Made by a program: the position numbers and the translations under genes. 14,170 bases of DNA, taken from assembly GCA_023393155.1 (NCBI GenBank), contig JAEWML010000224.1, positions 1 to 14,170 of the forward strand. Direction: 5' to 3'. Positions 5,901-11,086 of the stretch are shown here, piece by piece. Position 1 is the stretch's first letter, and each line of letters begins with the position of its first letter. This DNA is from Bacillota bacterium (GTDB taxonomy: Bacteria; Bacillota; Clostridia; Oscillospirales; Oscillospiraceae). Under the pieces are notes generated by a model, which was not told the origin of the DNA, ran no database searches, and worked only from the letters and a program-made list of their open reading frames with translations.

Positions 5901-8708
5901 GAGTACTGGCTGACGCTCGTCAAGGGCGCTTTCCGGCCTGTCGACCAGCTCAATCTTCGCGTGCAGGGTGTCCGTCACCTTGCCGTGTTGCAAAAGGGTC
6001 TTGGAAGGGTTAATGACCGCTTCCCACGAAATGATTTCGTTACTGATGCCGATGGTTTTCTTGGAGATCATGGGGTTTTTGCCGGTTACCGTGTGGGTAT
6101 CCGATTCGGAGCCGCCCCCGGCATTTTCCCACGCCAGCGTGGCCGTGTTGGTGAACTTGTGCTGCTTATTCGCGTCCCAGAAACCGCTGGCGTCTCCGAT
6201 TTTCCTCAGGAATTCGTCCGTCACCTTTGTCCAGAAGGTGACGGTGAACTGGGCGGAGGTGGTGGAGGGAAGAGTGATTTTAAAGCCCTTGCTTTCAGCC
6301 TCGCCGGGATATGCCTCGCGCTTGGTTCCGGAAAGGATATCATTGGGATCAGAAGACGAAAGGCTTGTGTTGTAAATCAGCTCCGTTTTGGCGGTTTCCG
6401 TGCTGCCGGTCTTGGCCTGAATTTCAAACTTGTGGGTTGCATCAACCCACAGCTCCAAGCCCTCCGGCAGCTTGTCAGAGATAGTTGCGCCCGTCAGGGG
6501 AAGCTGGTTGCGGTTGGACACCACGGTCCACTGAATCGAACGGTCGGCCACATTGTAGCTGGAGCCGCTCTTTTTGATCATTTCCAGATAAAAGCTCTTT
6601 GTGGCGGAGGCTTCGCTTGATTTGGAGCCGCTAAGCCACAGCTCCGTCTTGTTGTCAAAAGTTTCGGTCGTATTGGGCGAGGTGTGCCCCTTGCCCTTAT
6701 AAAGCGTTTCAAGGCCGCTGTCGGTCACATGGGTGTAGTACTCGATGATGTAGCTGTCCGTGCTGTTGGGGGTGACGGGGAGCACGAGGGTAAACCCGCT
6801 TTTGGCGGCATCGGTGACGGTGAGCGTCGTCGTGCCGTCGGACTGTGGGTCGGTGACAAGGGCGGGGAAGCCGGTGTACGTGCCGATGGTGGTGACGGCT
6901 CCGCCGGTCGTCTGACTTTTCACGGTAAATTTATGGTTGGTGCCGTCCAAAATCAGCTCGTGCCCGTCCTGAATGAAATCCTTGACGACGGGGGCCGTCA
7001 GCTTCACATGGTTGCTGTTGACGGTGGTGGTCCACTTGATATAGCGGCTGCTTTCGCCCACGAAGTTGGCTGGGTTGGGGCCGGGGGTGGACTTGGCGAT
7101 GTAGCCGTATTGCTGGGACTCTTTCTTCACCTCGCCCGTGCCGAAGGAGATGGTGGAGCCGGTTCCGCCGCCGCCAGGGTTCCACATCCACTCAAAGCGC
7201 GCGTTATTGGTAAATTCCAGCTTGGTGTTGGTGTTTGCCACGGTGTCCCAGTCCTTCACCTTAGTGGAGTAGGTAAGCACCACGGTGTCGCCGGATTGGG
7301 GCTGGGGAGAGGCAAACAGATAGGTCAGCGTATGCTTGGGGGCGGTAGGAGGATTGGCCTCAACAAAGCTGTATTTTCCAGGCTCGTCGGTGGTTGTAAG
7401 GGAAACGGCGTCAAAAGCGGAGCCGTTATAGCTGTACTGTACGTCGGGAGTTGTGAGAAGCTCCAACTGCGGGTCCATTTCGTCAATAATTTTGGCGTTA
7501 GGGAGGGTAATTTTGATTTCGTTGCCGTCGGCGTCGTACGCCTTGGGTACGTTGACGGTGATTTTCCAGTTAATCCGTCCCTCTTTGTCGGGCTGAACGT
7601 TGCCGCCCTCTTTCTTAATGACCGCGCCGGTGGTCAGTTCCTTCTCCGCTTTCAGAGGATTGGTGTCGGTGGAGCTTCTGTAAAGCTCGGCAGTGTTTTT
7701 GAATTTTTCGGAGCCGGAGCTGGCGCTGAGATCCGGGGTCGTCTCATAGGTGACGACCTGTTTCCCCTCCGTTCCTTCGGGGAAGGTGTAGGAAATAGAA
7801 TGTGTGCCCTTGGTAACGTCCGTTTCGGCGATGGTCCGGGGCGCGGTATCCGTCAGGCTTTTTACCGTGAAGGAATCTGTAACATAGGTCTGATTGGCGC
7901 TGTATGTATCCTTCAGGAGATAACCGGCAAGGCTCGTTGTGCCGGATTCCGGAGTGATCGTAACGGTCCAGCGAATATTGCCGCTGGGAAAAAACAAACC
8001 GTTTTTATCCAGATTGACGCTGCCCGGAGCGGGCGGAGGATCGTCGTCGTCCCGCTCGATCACGACCGTCTGTGAGCCAAGGCTGAAGGAGGTTTCCTCC
8101 GGTGCGCCGGAGGCAATATTGTTAAAAATACCGTTGATGGTGATATTGCCCCAGATGCCGTACTGCCCCTCAATGCTGGCGTTGAACAGCACCCTAAGCG
8201 TGTTTCCGGAAATGGACGCGGTGCCGATGGTAATGCTGCCGTACTTCACGGCGATGCCCGATGAGGAGGCGAAGGTCAGCCCATCGGGCAACCGGAAGTC
8301 GAAAAAGTCGCCGTCCTCGTAGTCATAGGTCATGACGCCTTCTTCGCCCTCCACCAGATGGAAGCCCAGCTTTAGCATCAGATTCGCCCCGGAGGGAGCG
8401 TTGTAATAAATGCCGGACGCGCCGCTGCTTGTAGGCGGAATCTCGTTGCCGGTGGCAGGATCGGTAATTTTGATTTCGCTTTTCTGTTCCGACGGAATAT
8501 AATCGTTCCCGTGAATAACCAGATACTTCGTATCGGTGAGATCCTTCACGGAGCCTCCCATGGCAAGGGGCATCATCATCGCCCCTCCGGCAGGCGCTTC
8601 CTGAACAGCCTGCACAAAGTTCAGCGGCAGTAGCTGCATGGCCAGCAGCACTGCCATGAGCAGGGAAAATACCTTCCCTTTTCGTGCCCTCATATTTCGT
8701 ACTCTCAT
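2994..8708 (-). CDS. Giant LPQTG cell-wall-anchored adhesin with stalk and SpaA/CnaB repeats
   Basis: 1904 residues. Start ATG 8708 has AAGGAG 8 nt upstream. Signal peptide 1-34 (probable cut after FVQA), then an N-terminal adhesin-like domain (about 50-220) and an acidic/proline linker (RDDDDPPPAPGS). Five stalk repeats begin near residues 231, 361, 524, 708 and 878; each opens with K/KK, has a W about 15-40 residues later, a (Y/F)xT strand, and ends in an N-x-x-L-type motif such as FKNTAEL or FTNTATL. Seven SpaA/CnaB domains begin near 1053, 1179, 1300, 1436, 1570, 1663 and 1758. Each has a leading Lys and an E-box such as RETKAPDGY, the pattern of intramolecular isopeptide domains. The C-terminus has LPQTG (1865-1869), a hydrophobic helix and KHRKK. 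I find no cysteine, so no thioester domain. No clear YPK-type pilin motif is seen, so single wall-linked molecules are likelier than pili. The divergent sortase is the probable anchoring enzyme. The ligand is unknown. Confidence 0.95.
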   Translation of the reverse strand: MRVRNMRARKGKVFSLLMAVLLAMQLLPLNFVQAVQEAPAGGAMMMPLAMGGSVKDLTDTKYLVIHGNDYIPSEQKSEIKITDPATGNEIPPTSSGASGIYYNAPSGANLMLKLGFHLVEGEEGVMTYDYEDGDFFDFRLPDGLTFASSSGIAVKYGSITIGTASISGNTLRVLFNASIEGQYGIWGNITINGIFNNIASGAPEETSFSLGSQTVVIERDDDDPPPAPGSVNLDKNGLFFPSGNIRWTVTITPESGTTSLAGYLLKDTYSANQTYVTDSFTVKSLTDTAPRTIAETDVTKGTHSISYTFPEGTEGKQVVTYETTPDLSASSGSEKFKNTAELYRSSTDTNPLKAEKELTTGAVIKKEGGNVQPDKEGRINWKITVNVPKAYDADGNEIKITLPNAKIIDEMDPQLELLTTPDVQYSYNGSAFDAVSLTTTDEPGKYSFVEANPPTAPKHTLTYLFASPQPQSGDTVVLTYSTKVKDWDTVANTNTKLEFTNNARFEWMWNPGGGGTGSTISFGTGEVKKESQQYGYIAKSTPGPNPANFVGESSRYIKWTTTVNSNHVKLTAPVVKDFIQDGHELILDGTNHKFTVKSQTTGGAVTTIGTYTGFPALVTDPQSDGTTTLTVTDAAKSGFTLVLPVTPNSTDSYIIEYYTHVTDSGLETLYKGKGHTSPNTTETFDNKTELWLSGSKSSEASATKSFYLEMIKKSGSSYNVADRSIQWTVVSNRNQLPLTGATISDKLPEGLELWVDATHKFEIQAKTGSTETAKTELIYNTSLSSSDPNDILSGTKREAYPGEAESKGFKITLPSTTSAQFTVTFWTKVTDEFLRKIGDASGFWDANKQHKFTNTATLAWENAGGGSESDTHTVTGKNPMISKKTIGISNEIISWEAVINPSKTLLQHGKVTDTLHAKIELVDRPESALDERQPVLGDSSIQLYKINVDKDGNQTGAKIPVSVKRLDAEEPAETGAYYIYSDTGESGNHLLTFYLPKPTSEAYLLQFDTALKKNETANGITNKIELEDSTMKDGKEVTNINVTAASAIGGMYANYITVKKSADAAPSNSGSTASTDLSGAEFALLNSANGNVKKNETEFNAGAGGKTLRNVERKTDTNGEALFNNLPAWVFKVQETKPPHGYLLPVNPADRIHSVNNGDPISKTDQSLNIVYITNTLAKVDVEIKKTGEVNETLSGGLFGLYNRADDSLVQSVTASGNPNSGQVKFTGVEFGDYYIQEITPPDNHEKTYEKIYVKVDYKPGSNYTQAQATYSNDGINYAAVSTPLTLKNDATPINGGVNPDIAFYKLRTDNNSANSNRGIGPLPAAQFTLKTYPGGAQVGAVKNPDSVSGKVAFSDVPFGKYAIYETVPAGYLSPNANPGATPVFWVDVSYKTTGPITGLRVRLYDNSGFTGAPLFDSQGIDATAPLPEVVNLAAVADVSFAKESTVSTTANINGGTFQIQGQAAAGFPASVTGGTIDSSTGVYTATATAVSGVVTFKNVPVNAPGETYTIKEITPPSGYYSTADQLKAEVRWNADQTALLPLVYWDTNGSVTATPTLQNAPIPSSPTDGRASVMKEDEDGKPLAGAEFTLYDFAGKKIASAVSGSNGLVEFTGLAAYSNFTIRETKAPDGYVLSGEELKVTTANATTRSFTVVNKKIAADAAKMIVLKTDPDGNPLSGAEFTLYDKDGSPVTTGTTGTDGKVSFENLSAGQYTVAETRVPSGYVRTAGNQDVTLSKNETRTLTVVNEAKPETPSSVLGSIRLMKVNSDREPLAGAEFTLYAADGSVFARETTGRNGLAVFSDLPIGEYTVRETSAPNGYWLIEEALSVTLPRSGAAQSYTLKDASLDEEPEVAGWEEDGIPGKLPQTGGAAPSFFLLLSGIALAVIGFVWSRKEGYFPKHRKK
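3361..5480 (-). repeat. Repeated SpaA/CnaB coding units within the adhesin
   Basis: On the plus strand a block resembling GTAAATTCCGCGCC recurs near 3373, 3661, 3940 and 5461; each encodes the GAEF(T/A)L strand of a CnaB domain. The three C-terminal units (residues 1570-1850) are compact, about 90-95 residues, and the most alike. The four before them are longer and more diverged. Such direct repeats are plausible sites for gain or loss of domains. Confidence 0.7.
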
Positions 8709-8864
8709 ACAACAGTCTCCTTCTCTTTTAAATCCTTAAATCCTTCAAGAATTTTTAAAAATTTTATTGACGCGCGGCTGCCGCAGACGGCGGCGGGCGT
8801 GGAATGATTTTTTATGCGGACCAAGCCTTAAAAACGTCTTTCCACGGAAAACATTTTTTGGCTT

Positions 8865-8893
8865 ATTATAATATGGAGCCTGGGAAAAAGCAA
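8865..8893 (-). promoter_or_regulatory. Putative promoter of the adhesin gene
   Basis: On the minus strand TTGCTT (8893-8888), a 17-bp spacer and a perfect TATAAT (8870-8865). Transcription would start near 8858, giving a leader of about 150 nt before ATG 8708. Confidence 0.65.
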
Positions 8894-8966
8894 CATAAAA
8901 AACGCCGGAAAGCATTGATACGACTGGGTTTTTGATTATTCTAAAATATGATTTTTTTTTTGCAAG

Positions 8967-8995
8967 TTGAAACCGAAGGGCAAATGTGCTAAAAT
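8967..8995 (+). promoter_or_regulatory. Putative promoter of the sortase gene
   Basis: TTGAAA (8967-8972), a 17-bp spacer ending in TGC, and TAAAAT (8990-8995) form an extended -10 promoter. A T10 tract at 8952-8961 ends 5 bp before the -35 box, where it could act as an UP-like element or vary in length. Confidence 0.65.
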
Positions 8996-9069
8996 TTTTG
9001 GAATGGTGGCGGACAGGCGCTCGCAGCTTTGAAAAATGCAATTTTATGGGATGTTCTGGAGGTTTCTCT

Positions 9070-9090
9070 ATGCTGATGTTTGCCGGGTGA
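9070..9090 (+). CDS. Six-codon mini-ORF in the sortase leader
   Basis: ATG 9070 has a GGAGG ribosome site (9058-9062) with a 7-nt spacer, better than that of the sortase itself, and encodes MLMFAG before TGA at 9088-9090. It is in the same frame as the sortase. It may be a translated leader peptide, or the relic of a longer N-terminus cut by a nonsense codon. No attenuator-type residue run is present. Confidence 0.4.
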   Translation: MLMFAG

Positions 9091-9177
9091 CATTGTACCA
9101 TGCATACTGTGAGGTATTTTGTTACATATGTGATGAAAAGCCGTCTGCGGAGAAATTCGGTTGAAAAAGGAAGAACA

Positions 9178-9849
9178 ATGATGGCGAAAAGCAAGGAAAA
9201 GCGCCGGGGAGCTCCGCGCCTGATGATTGCGCTGGGCCTTGTGCTGGTGGCTGCTGCGATTGCGATGGAGGCGGCCGATTACCCGTGGGGGCGGTTTTTC
9301 GGGGTTGTTCCCGAAACGCTTCCGGACCCTGCCCCCATCGTCCTGACCGGCGAGGATGCGGACAGTCTTCTTGCCGACGAGGCGGAGCCTGTACCGGAGG
9401 ACGAGGGCGGCATTCTCCCTGGGGAGGAGACGGAGGACGGGCCTCCGTCGGTCTACGTCCGGCTGGGGATTCTCAAAATTCCCTCGCTTGGAGTGTCGCA
9501 GCATGTGCTGGAGGGCACCGGGCGGCAGATGCGCTATGGCGTGGGTCATGTGGTGGGGACGGCGGGCCTGGGGCAGGAGGGCAACTGCGCCGTTTCGGGA
9601 CACCGGCCCAGCCCCTTCCGGTACCTGGACAAGCTGGAAGAGGGGGACAAAATCACCCTCAGCGCGGGAGCGGAGCTGTATACCTATACGGTTTACGAGT
9701 CCTTCAGCGTGCTGCCGGAGGAAACCTGGGTGCTCTCCGACATCCCGGGGGAGACGGCCACCCTTACGCTCATCACCTGCACGCCCTATTTGGTGTCCAG
9801 CCACCGCCTGATTGTCCGCGCGAGGCTGACCGATATTGCCCCGGTATAA
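9178..9849 (+). CDS. Sortase, class C-like, membrane-anchored transpeptidase
   Basis: Cleaves LPXTG-type sorting signals and joins the protein to the cell wall; the neighbouring LPQTG adhesin is the obvious substrate. Start ATG 9178 is chosen because AAGGAA lies 5-6 nt before it, giving 223 residues; in-frame ATGs at 9100 and 9133 would extend it by 26 or 15 residues without a good ribosome site. A basic N-terminus (KSKEKRR) and a single membrane helix (about 14-33) precede an acidic linker (about 55-95) and the sortase barrel. Catalytic His142 in SGHRPS, Cys201 in TLITCTPY and Arg210 in SSHRLIVR are all present. The TLITCTPYxxxSHRLIVR block resembles class C enzymes, but no DPW/DPF lid and no C-terminal membrane helix are seen, so class D or an intermediate type is possible. 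Confidence 0.93.
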   Translation: MMAKSKEKRRGAPRLMIALGLVLVAAAIAMEAADYPWGRFFGVVPETLPDPAPIVLTGEDADSLLADEAEPVPEDEGGILPGEETEDGPPSVYVRLGILKIPSLGVSQHVLEGTGRQMRYGVGHVVGTAGLGQEGNCAVSGHRPSPFRYLDKLEEGDKITLSAGAELYTYTVYESFSVLPEETWVLSDIPGETATLTLITCTPYLVSSHRLIVRARLTDIAPV

Positions 9850-9922
9850 ATCACGCCAAATTTCGCGCGGGGGCGCACAGGGCCTGAAATAGGAAGAAGT
9901 TTCTAATTTTTTTAAAAAAGCC

Positions 9923-9951
9923 TTGCATTTTGACATAAAACCGGGTATACT
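9923..9951 (+). promoter_or_regulatory. Putative promoter of the riboswitch-CAP unit
   Basis: TTGCAT (9923-9928), a 17-bp spacer and TATACT (9946-9951). Transcription would start near 9958, about 20 nt before the riboswitch. A perfect TTGACA at 9930-9935 is only 10 bp from the same -10 box and so is not counted as its -35. A T7 run at 9908-9914 may help end the sortase transcript, but I see no good stem before it. Confidence 0.6.
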
Positions 9952-9977
9952 GCAAGTACAACAAAATAAGCGATATA

Positions 9978-10071
9978 CAATCGATAATAGCAAACCATCC
10001 GAAAGGTTGGGACGCAAAGCCACGGGTCTAAAGTTTTGAAAAAAACTATGATAGCCGAGCTACCGAAATTG
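9978..10071 (+). ncRNA. GEMM-I cyclic-dinucleotide riboswitch (c-di-GMP-I class)
   Basis: The conserved core is easy to read: GCAAACC (9990-9996), the P2 hairpin with GAAA tetraloop (10001-10004), GGGACGCAAAGCC (10009-10021), CGGGTCTA at 10023-10030, the P3 arm closing near AGTTTT/AAAACT, and GCTACCG (10059-10065). CAAT (9978) with ATTG (10068) closes a short, bulged P1. Known members bind c-di-GMP, and some variants bind 3',3'-cGAMP. The intercalating adenine (A47 of the Vibrio Vc2 RNA) corresponds to A10016 and is present. The base before GCAAACC, which corresponds to G20 of Vc2, is A (9989). The element lies upstream of a terminator and the CAP protein gene, so it almost certainly controls that gene. 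Confidence 0.93.
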
Positions 10072-10075
10072 ATGT

Positions 10076-10095
10076 CTCATTAAGAATTTAGTGAG
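10076..10095 (+). promoter_or_regulatory. Possible antiterminator hairpin after the riboswitch
   Basis: CTCATTAA (10076-10083) can pair with TTAGTGAG (10088-10095) around GAAT: 8 bp with one T-G wobble. Its 3' arm shares GAG (10093-10095) with the foot of the terminator stem, so the two compete only at the base. It is short, and its role in switching is inference. Confidence 0.4.
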
Positions 10096-10136
10096 TTCCT
10101 TTTGGTAGCGAGCCAAAAGGGGCTCCTTTTCTTTTT
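10093..10136 (+). terminator. Intrinsic terminator of the riboswitch expression platform
   Basis: Arms 10093-10105 and 10113-10125 form a 13-bp stem with two G-T wobbles and a TAGCGAG loop, followed by CTTTTCTTTTTC. It lies 22 nt after the riboswitch and before the CAP gene, so it acts as a conditional attenuator. Confidence 0.88.
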
Positions 10137-10140
10137 CAGG

Positions 10141-10179
10141 CACGATTTCAACTTCTTGTGAAAAGGGGTTATAATCGTG
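10141..10179 (+). promoter_or_regulatory. Hairpin hiding the ribosome site and GTG start of the CAP gene
   Basis: CACGATT (10141-10147) pairs perfectly with AATCGTG (10173-10179), the latter including the GTG start. Inside it AACTTCTT (10150-10157) pairs with AAGGGGTT (10163-10170), which contains the Shine-Dalgarno AAGGGG, leaving a 5-nt loop and a 2x2 internal loop. The structure would block translation until opened. Confidence 0.65.
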
Positions 10180-10719
10180 AAAAAGCTACATAAATTCTGG
10201 ACGGTGCTTGCCGCCGTCGCCCTTACCGCCACGCTCGCCGTTCCGGCGCAGGCCACCGCCTGGGAAGCTGGAACGAACGCCAATATTTCTTCTGCCGTTG
10301 CGGAGAAAAAAGAAGACAAGCCCCTCACTGCCGAGGAATTTTCCTCTGAGGTGCTGCGCTTAGTCAACGAAGAGCGCGCCGATGAGGGGCTGGAGTCCTT
10401 TGGAACGGATGCTAAGCTGGCTAAGGTGGCGGCTGTCCGCGCCGAGGAAAGCGCCACGAAATTTGCCCACGAGAGGCCGGACGGACGGTCTGTTTCCACC
10501 GCATTTGCAGATGAGGGTATCACGTTTGTCAAGGCCGGCGAAAATCTGGGCAAAGGCCAAAAAACGCCGGATGAGCTGGTGAAGGACTGGATGGAGTCCA
10601 AGACCCACAGGGCCAATATTCTCAGTGAAAAATTTACCGTTGCCGAGCTTGGATTTTTCACAAACAGCGCCGGTAAGATTTATACCGCGCTCATGTTCCT
10701 CACCCCCTCGGAAAGCTGA
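10177..10719 (+). CDS. Secreted CAP/SCP (YkwD-like) domain protein
   Basis: 180 residues from GTG 10177 (AAGGGG with an 8-nt spacer). A signal peptide MKKLHKFWTVLAAVALTATL continues to a likely cut after AQA at residue 26, followed by a short linker and one CAP domain (about 50-178). The CAP signature residues are present: His98 in FAHERPDGRS, Glu122 in AGENLGKG and His144 in WMESKTHRANIL. The protein has no LPXTG motif, membrane helix or obvious wall-binding repeat, so it should be released or loosely held. Bacterial CAP proteins are common among secreted clostridial proteins, but their activity is poorly defined. The gene is preceded by a dinucleotide riboswitch, a terminator and a ribosome-site-masking hairpin, and is followed by tandem terminators, so it is probably monocistronic and tightly gated. 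Confidence 0.93.
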   Translation: MKKLHKFWTVLAAVALTATLAVPAQATAWEAGTNANISSAVAEKKEDKPLTAEEFSSEVLRLVNEERADEGLESFGTDAKLAKVAAVRAEESATKFAHERPDGRSVSTAFADEGITFVKAGENLGKGQKTPDELVKDWMESKTHRANILSEKFTVAELGFFTNSAGKIYTALMFLTPSES

Positions 10720-10744
10720 GGATCAAAAAACCATCGGATTTAAA

Positions 10745-10778
10745 CGGCATAGCGTCCGCTTGGCGCTATGCTGTTTTT
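10745..10778 (+). terminator. Intrinsic terminator 1 after the CAP gene
   Basis: A 10-bp stem (10745-10754 with 10764-10773, one G-T pair) around TCCGCTTGG is followed by TTTTT. Confidence 0.88.
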
Positions 10779-10787
10779 CGAGCCCGC

Positions 10788-10813
10788 AAAACCACGCGGT
10801 CCGCGTGGTTTTT
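10788..10813. terminator. Intrinsic terminator 2, bidirectional
   Basis: AAAACCACGCG (10788-10798) and CGCGTGGTTTT (10802-10812) form a perfect 11-bp stem with a 3-nt loop. T-rich on the plus strand and, through the A run, also on the minus strand. It stacks behind terminator 1 to insulate the chemoreceptor gene. Confidence 0.85.
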
Positions 10814-10881
10814 GATTTGAAATATCCGAATCCGCCGCACCTCGCCTTTAGAAAAGTAATACAGAATCAACAACGCATGTA

Positions 10882-10911
10882 TTGACAGATACAGTTTATT
10901 AAGTGTACTAA
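10882..10911 (+). promoter_or_regulatory. Putative promoter of the chemoreceptor gene
   Basis: A perfect TTGACA (10882-10887) is followed after 18 bp by TACTAA (10906-10911), a weak -10 box. The surrounding DNA is AT-rich. A poor -10 with a perfect -35 is typical of regulated promoters; a 6-bp-arm palindrome overlaps it. Confidence 0.5.
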
Positions 10912-10914
10912 TAA
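10896..10914. promoter_or_regulatory. Operator-like palindrome over the -10 region
   Basis: TTATTA (10896-10901), AGTGTAC and TAATAA (10909-10914) form a perfect 6-bp inverted repeat with a 7-bp centre. It covers the spacer and the -10 box of the chemoreceptor promoter, the position expected for a repressor site. The regulator is unknown. Confidence 0.4.
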
Positions 10915-10945
10915 TAAACATACAACCATTATATGTTTTTATACA

Positions 10946-11033
10946 TAGCAAAGCCCAAGGCCGCACGGTCATGGGGCGGCATTGACCAAGGGAAGCTCTG
11001 TGGTTTCCGGCATCTGACCGGAAGGTCCGATTT
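10946..11033 (+). other. Structured leader upstream of the chemoreceptor gene, class unknown
   Basis: The leader has several pairings that exclude one another: GCCGC (10960-10964) with GCGGC (10976-10980) against GGTCA (10967-10971) with TGACC (10983-10987), and GGGAA (10990-10994) with TTTCC (11004-11008) against TTCCGG (11005-11010) with CCGGAA (11018-11023). It does not match the GEMM-I core or any other riboswitch I can recall. With the terminators and promoter it accounts for the 367-bp gap 10720-11086. Confidence 0.35.
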
Positions 11034-11086
11034 TAAAAATAGAGAAAGACCAGCAAATTCCGATTGCATGGAAGGGGATATTATTT

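Larger units (their letters stand above)
8709..9177. other. Divergent promoter region between adhesin and sortase genes
   Basis: This 469-bp AT-rich gap holds a minus-strand promoter for the adhesin and a plus-strand promoter for the sortase, about 75 bp apart between their -35 boxes. It also holds a run of ten T (8952-8961), a tandem AAATCCTT pair (8731-8746) just upstream of the adhesin ribosome site, and a mini-ORF in the sortase leader. No recognised riboswitch is visible. Confidence 0.65.

Noticed and set aside
2844..8075. Three long plus-strand open frames (2844-4592, 4911-6620, 6684-8075) opposite the adhesin
   Set aside because: They lie wholly or almost wholly antisense to the adhesin, lack ribosome sites, and their products are low-complexity Gly/Val/Arg-rich without recognisable domains; they arise from the codon use of the real gene.
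9930..9951. TTGACA followed by TATACT before the riboswitch
   Set aside because: The spacing is only 10 bp; TTGCAT at 9923 with 17 bp is the better -35 box for the same -10.
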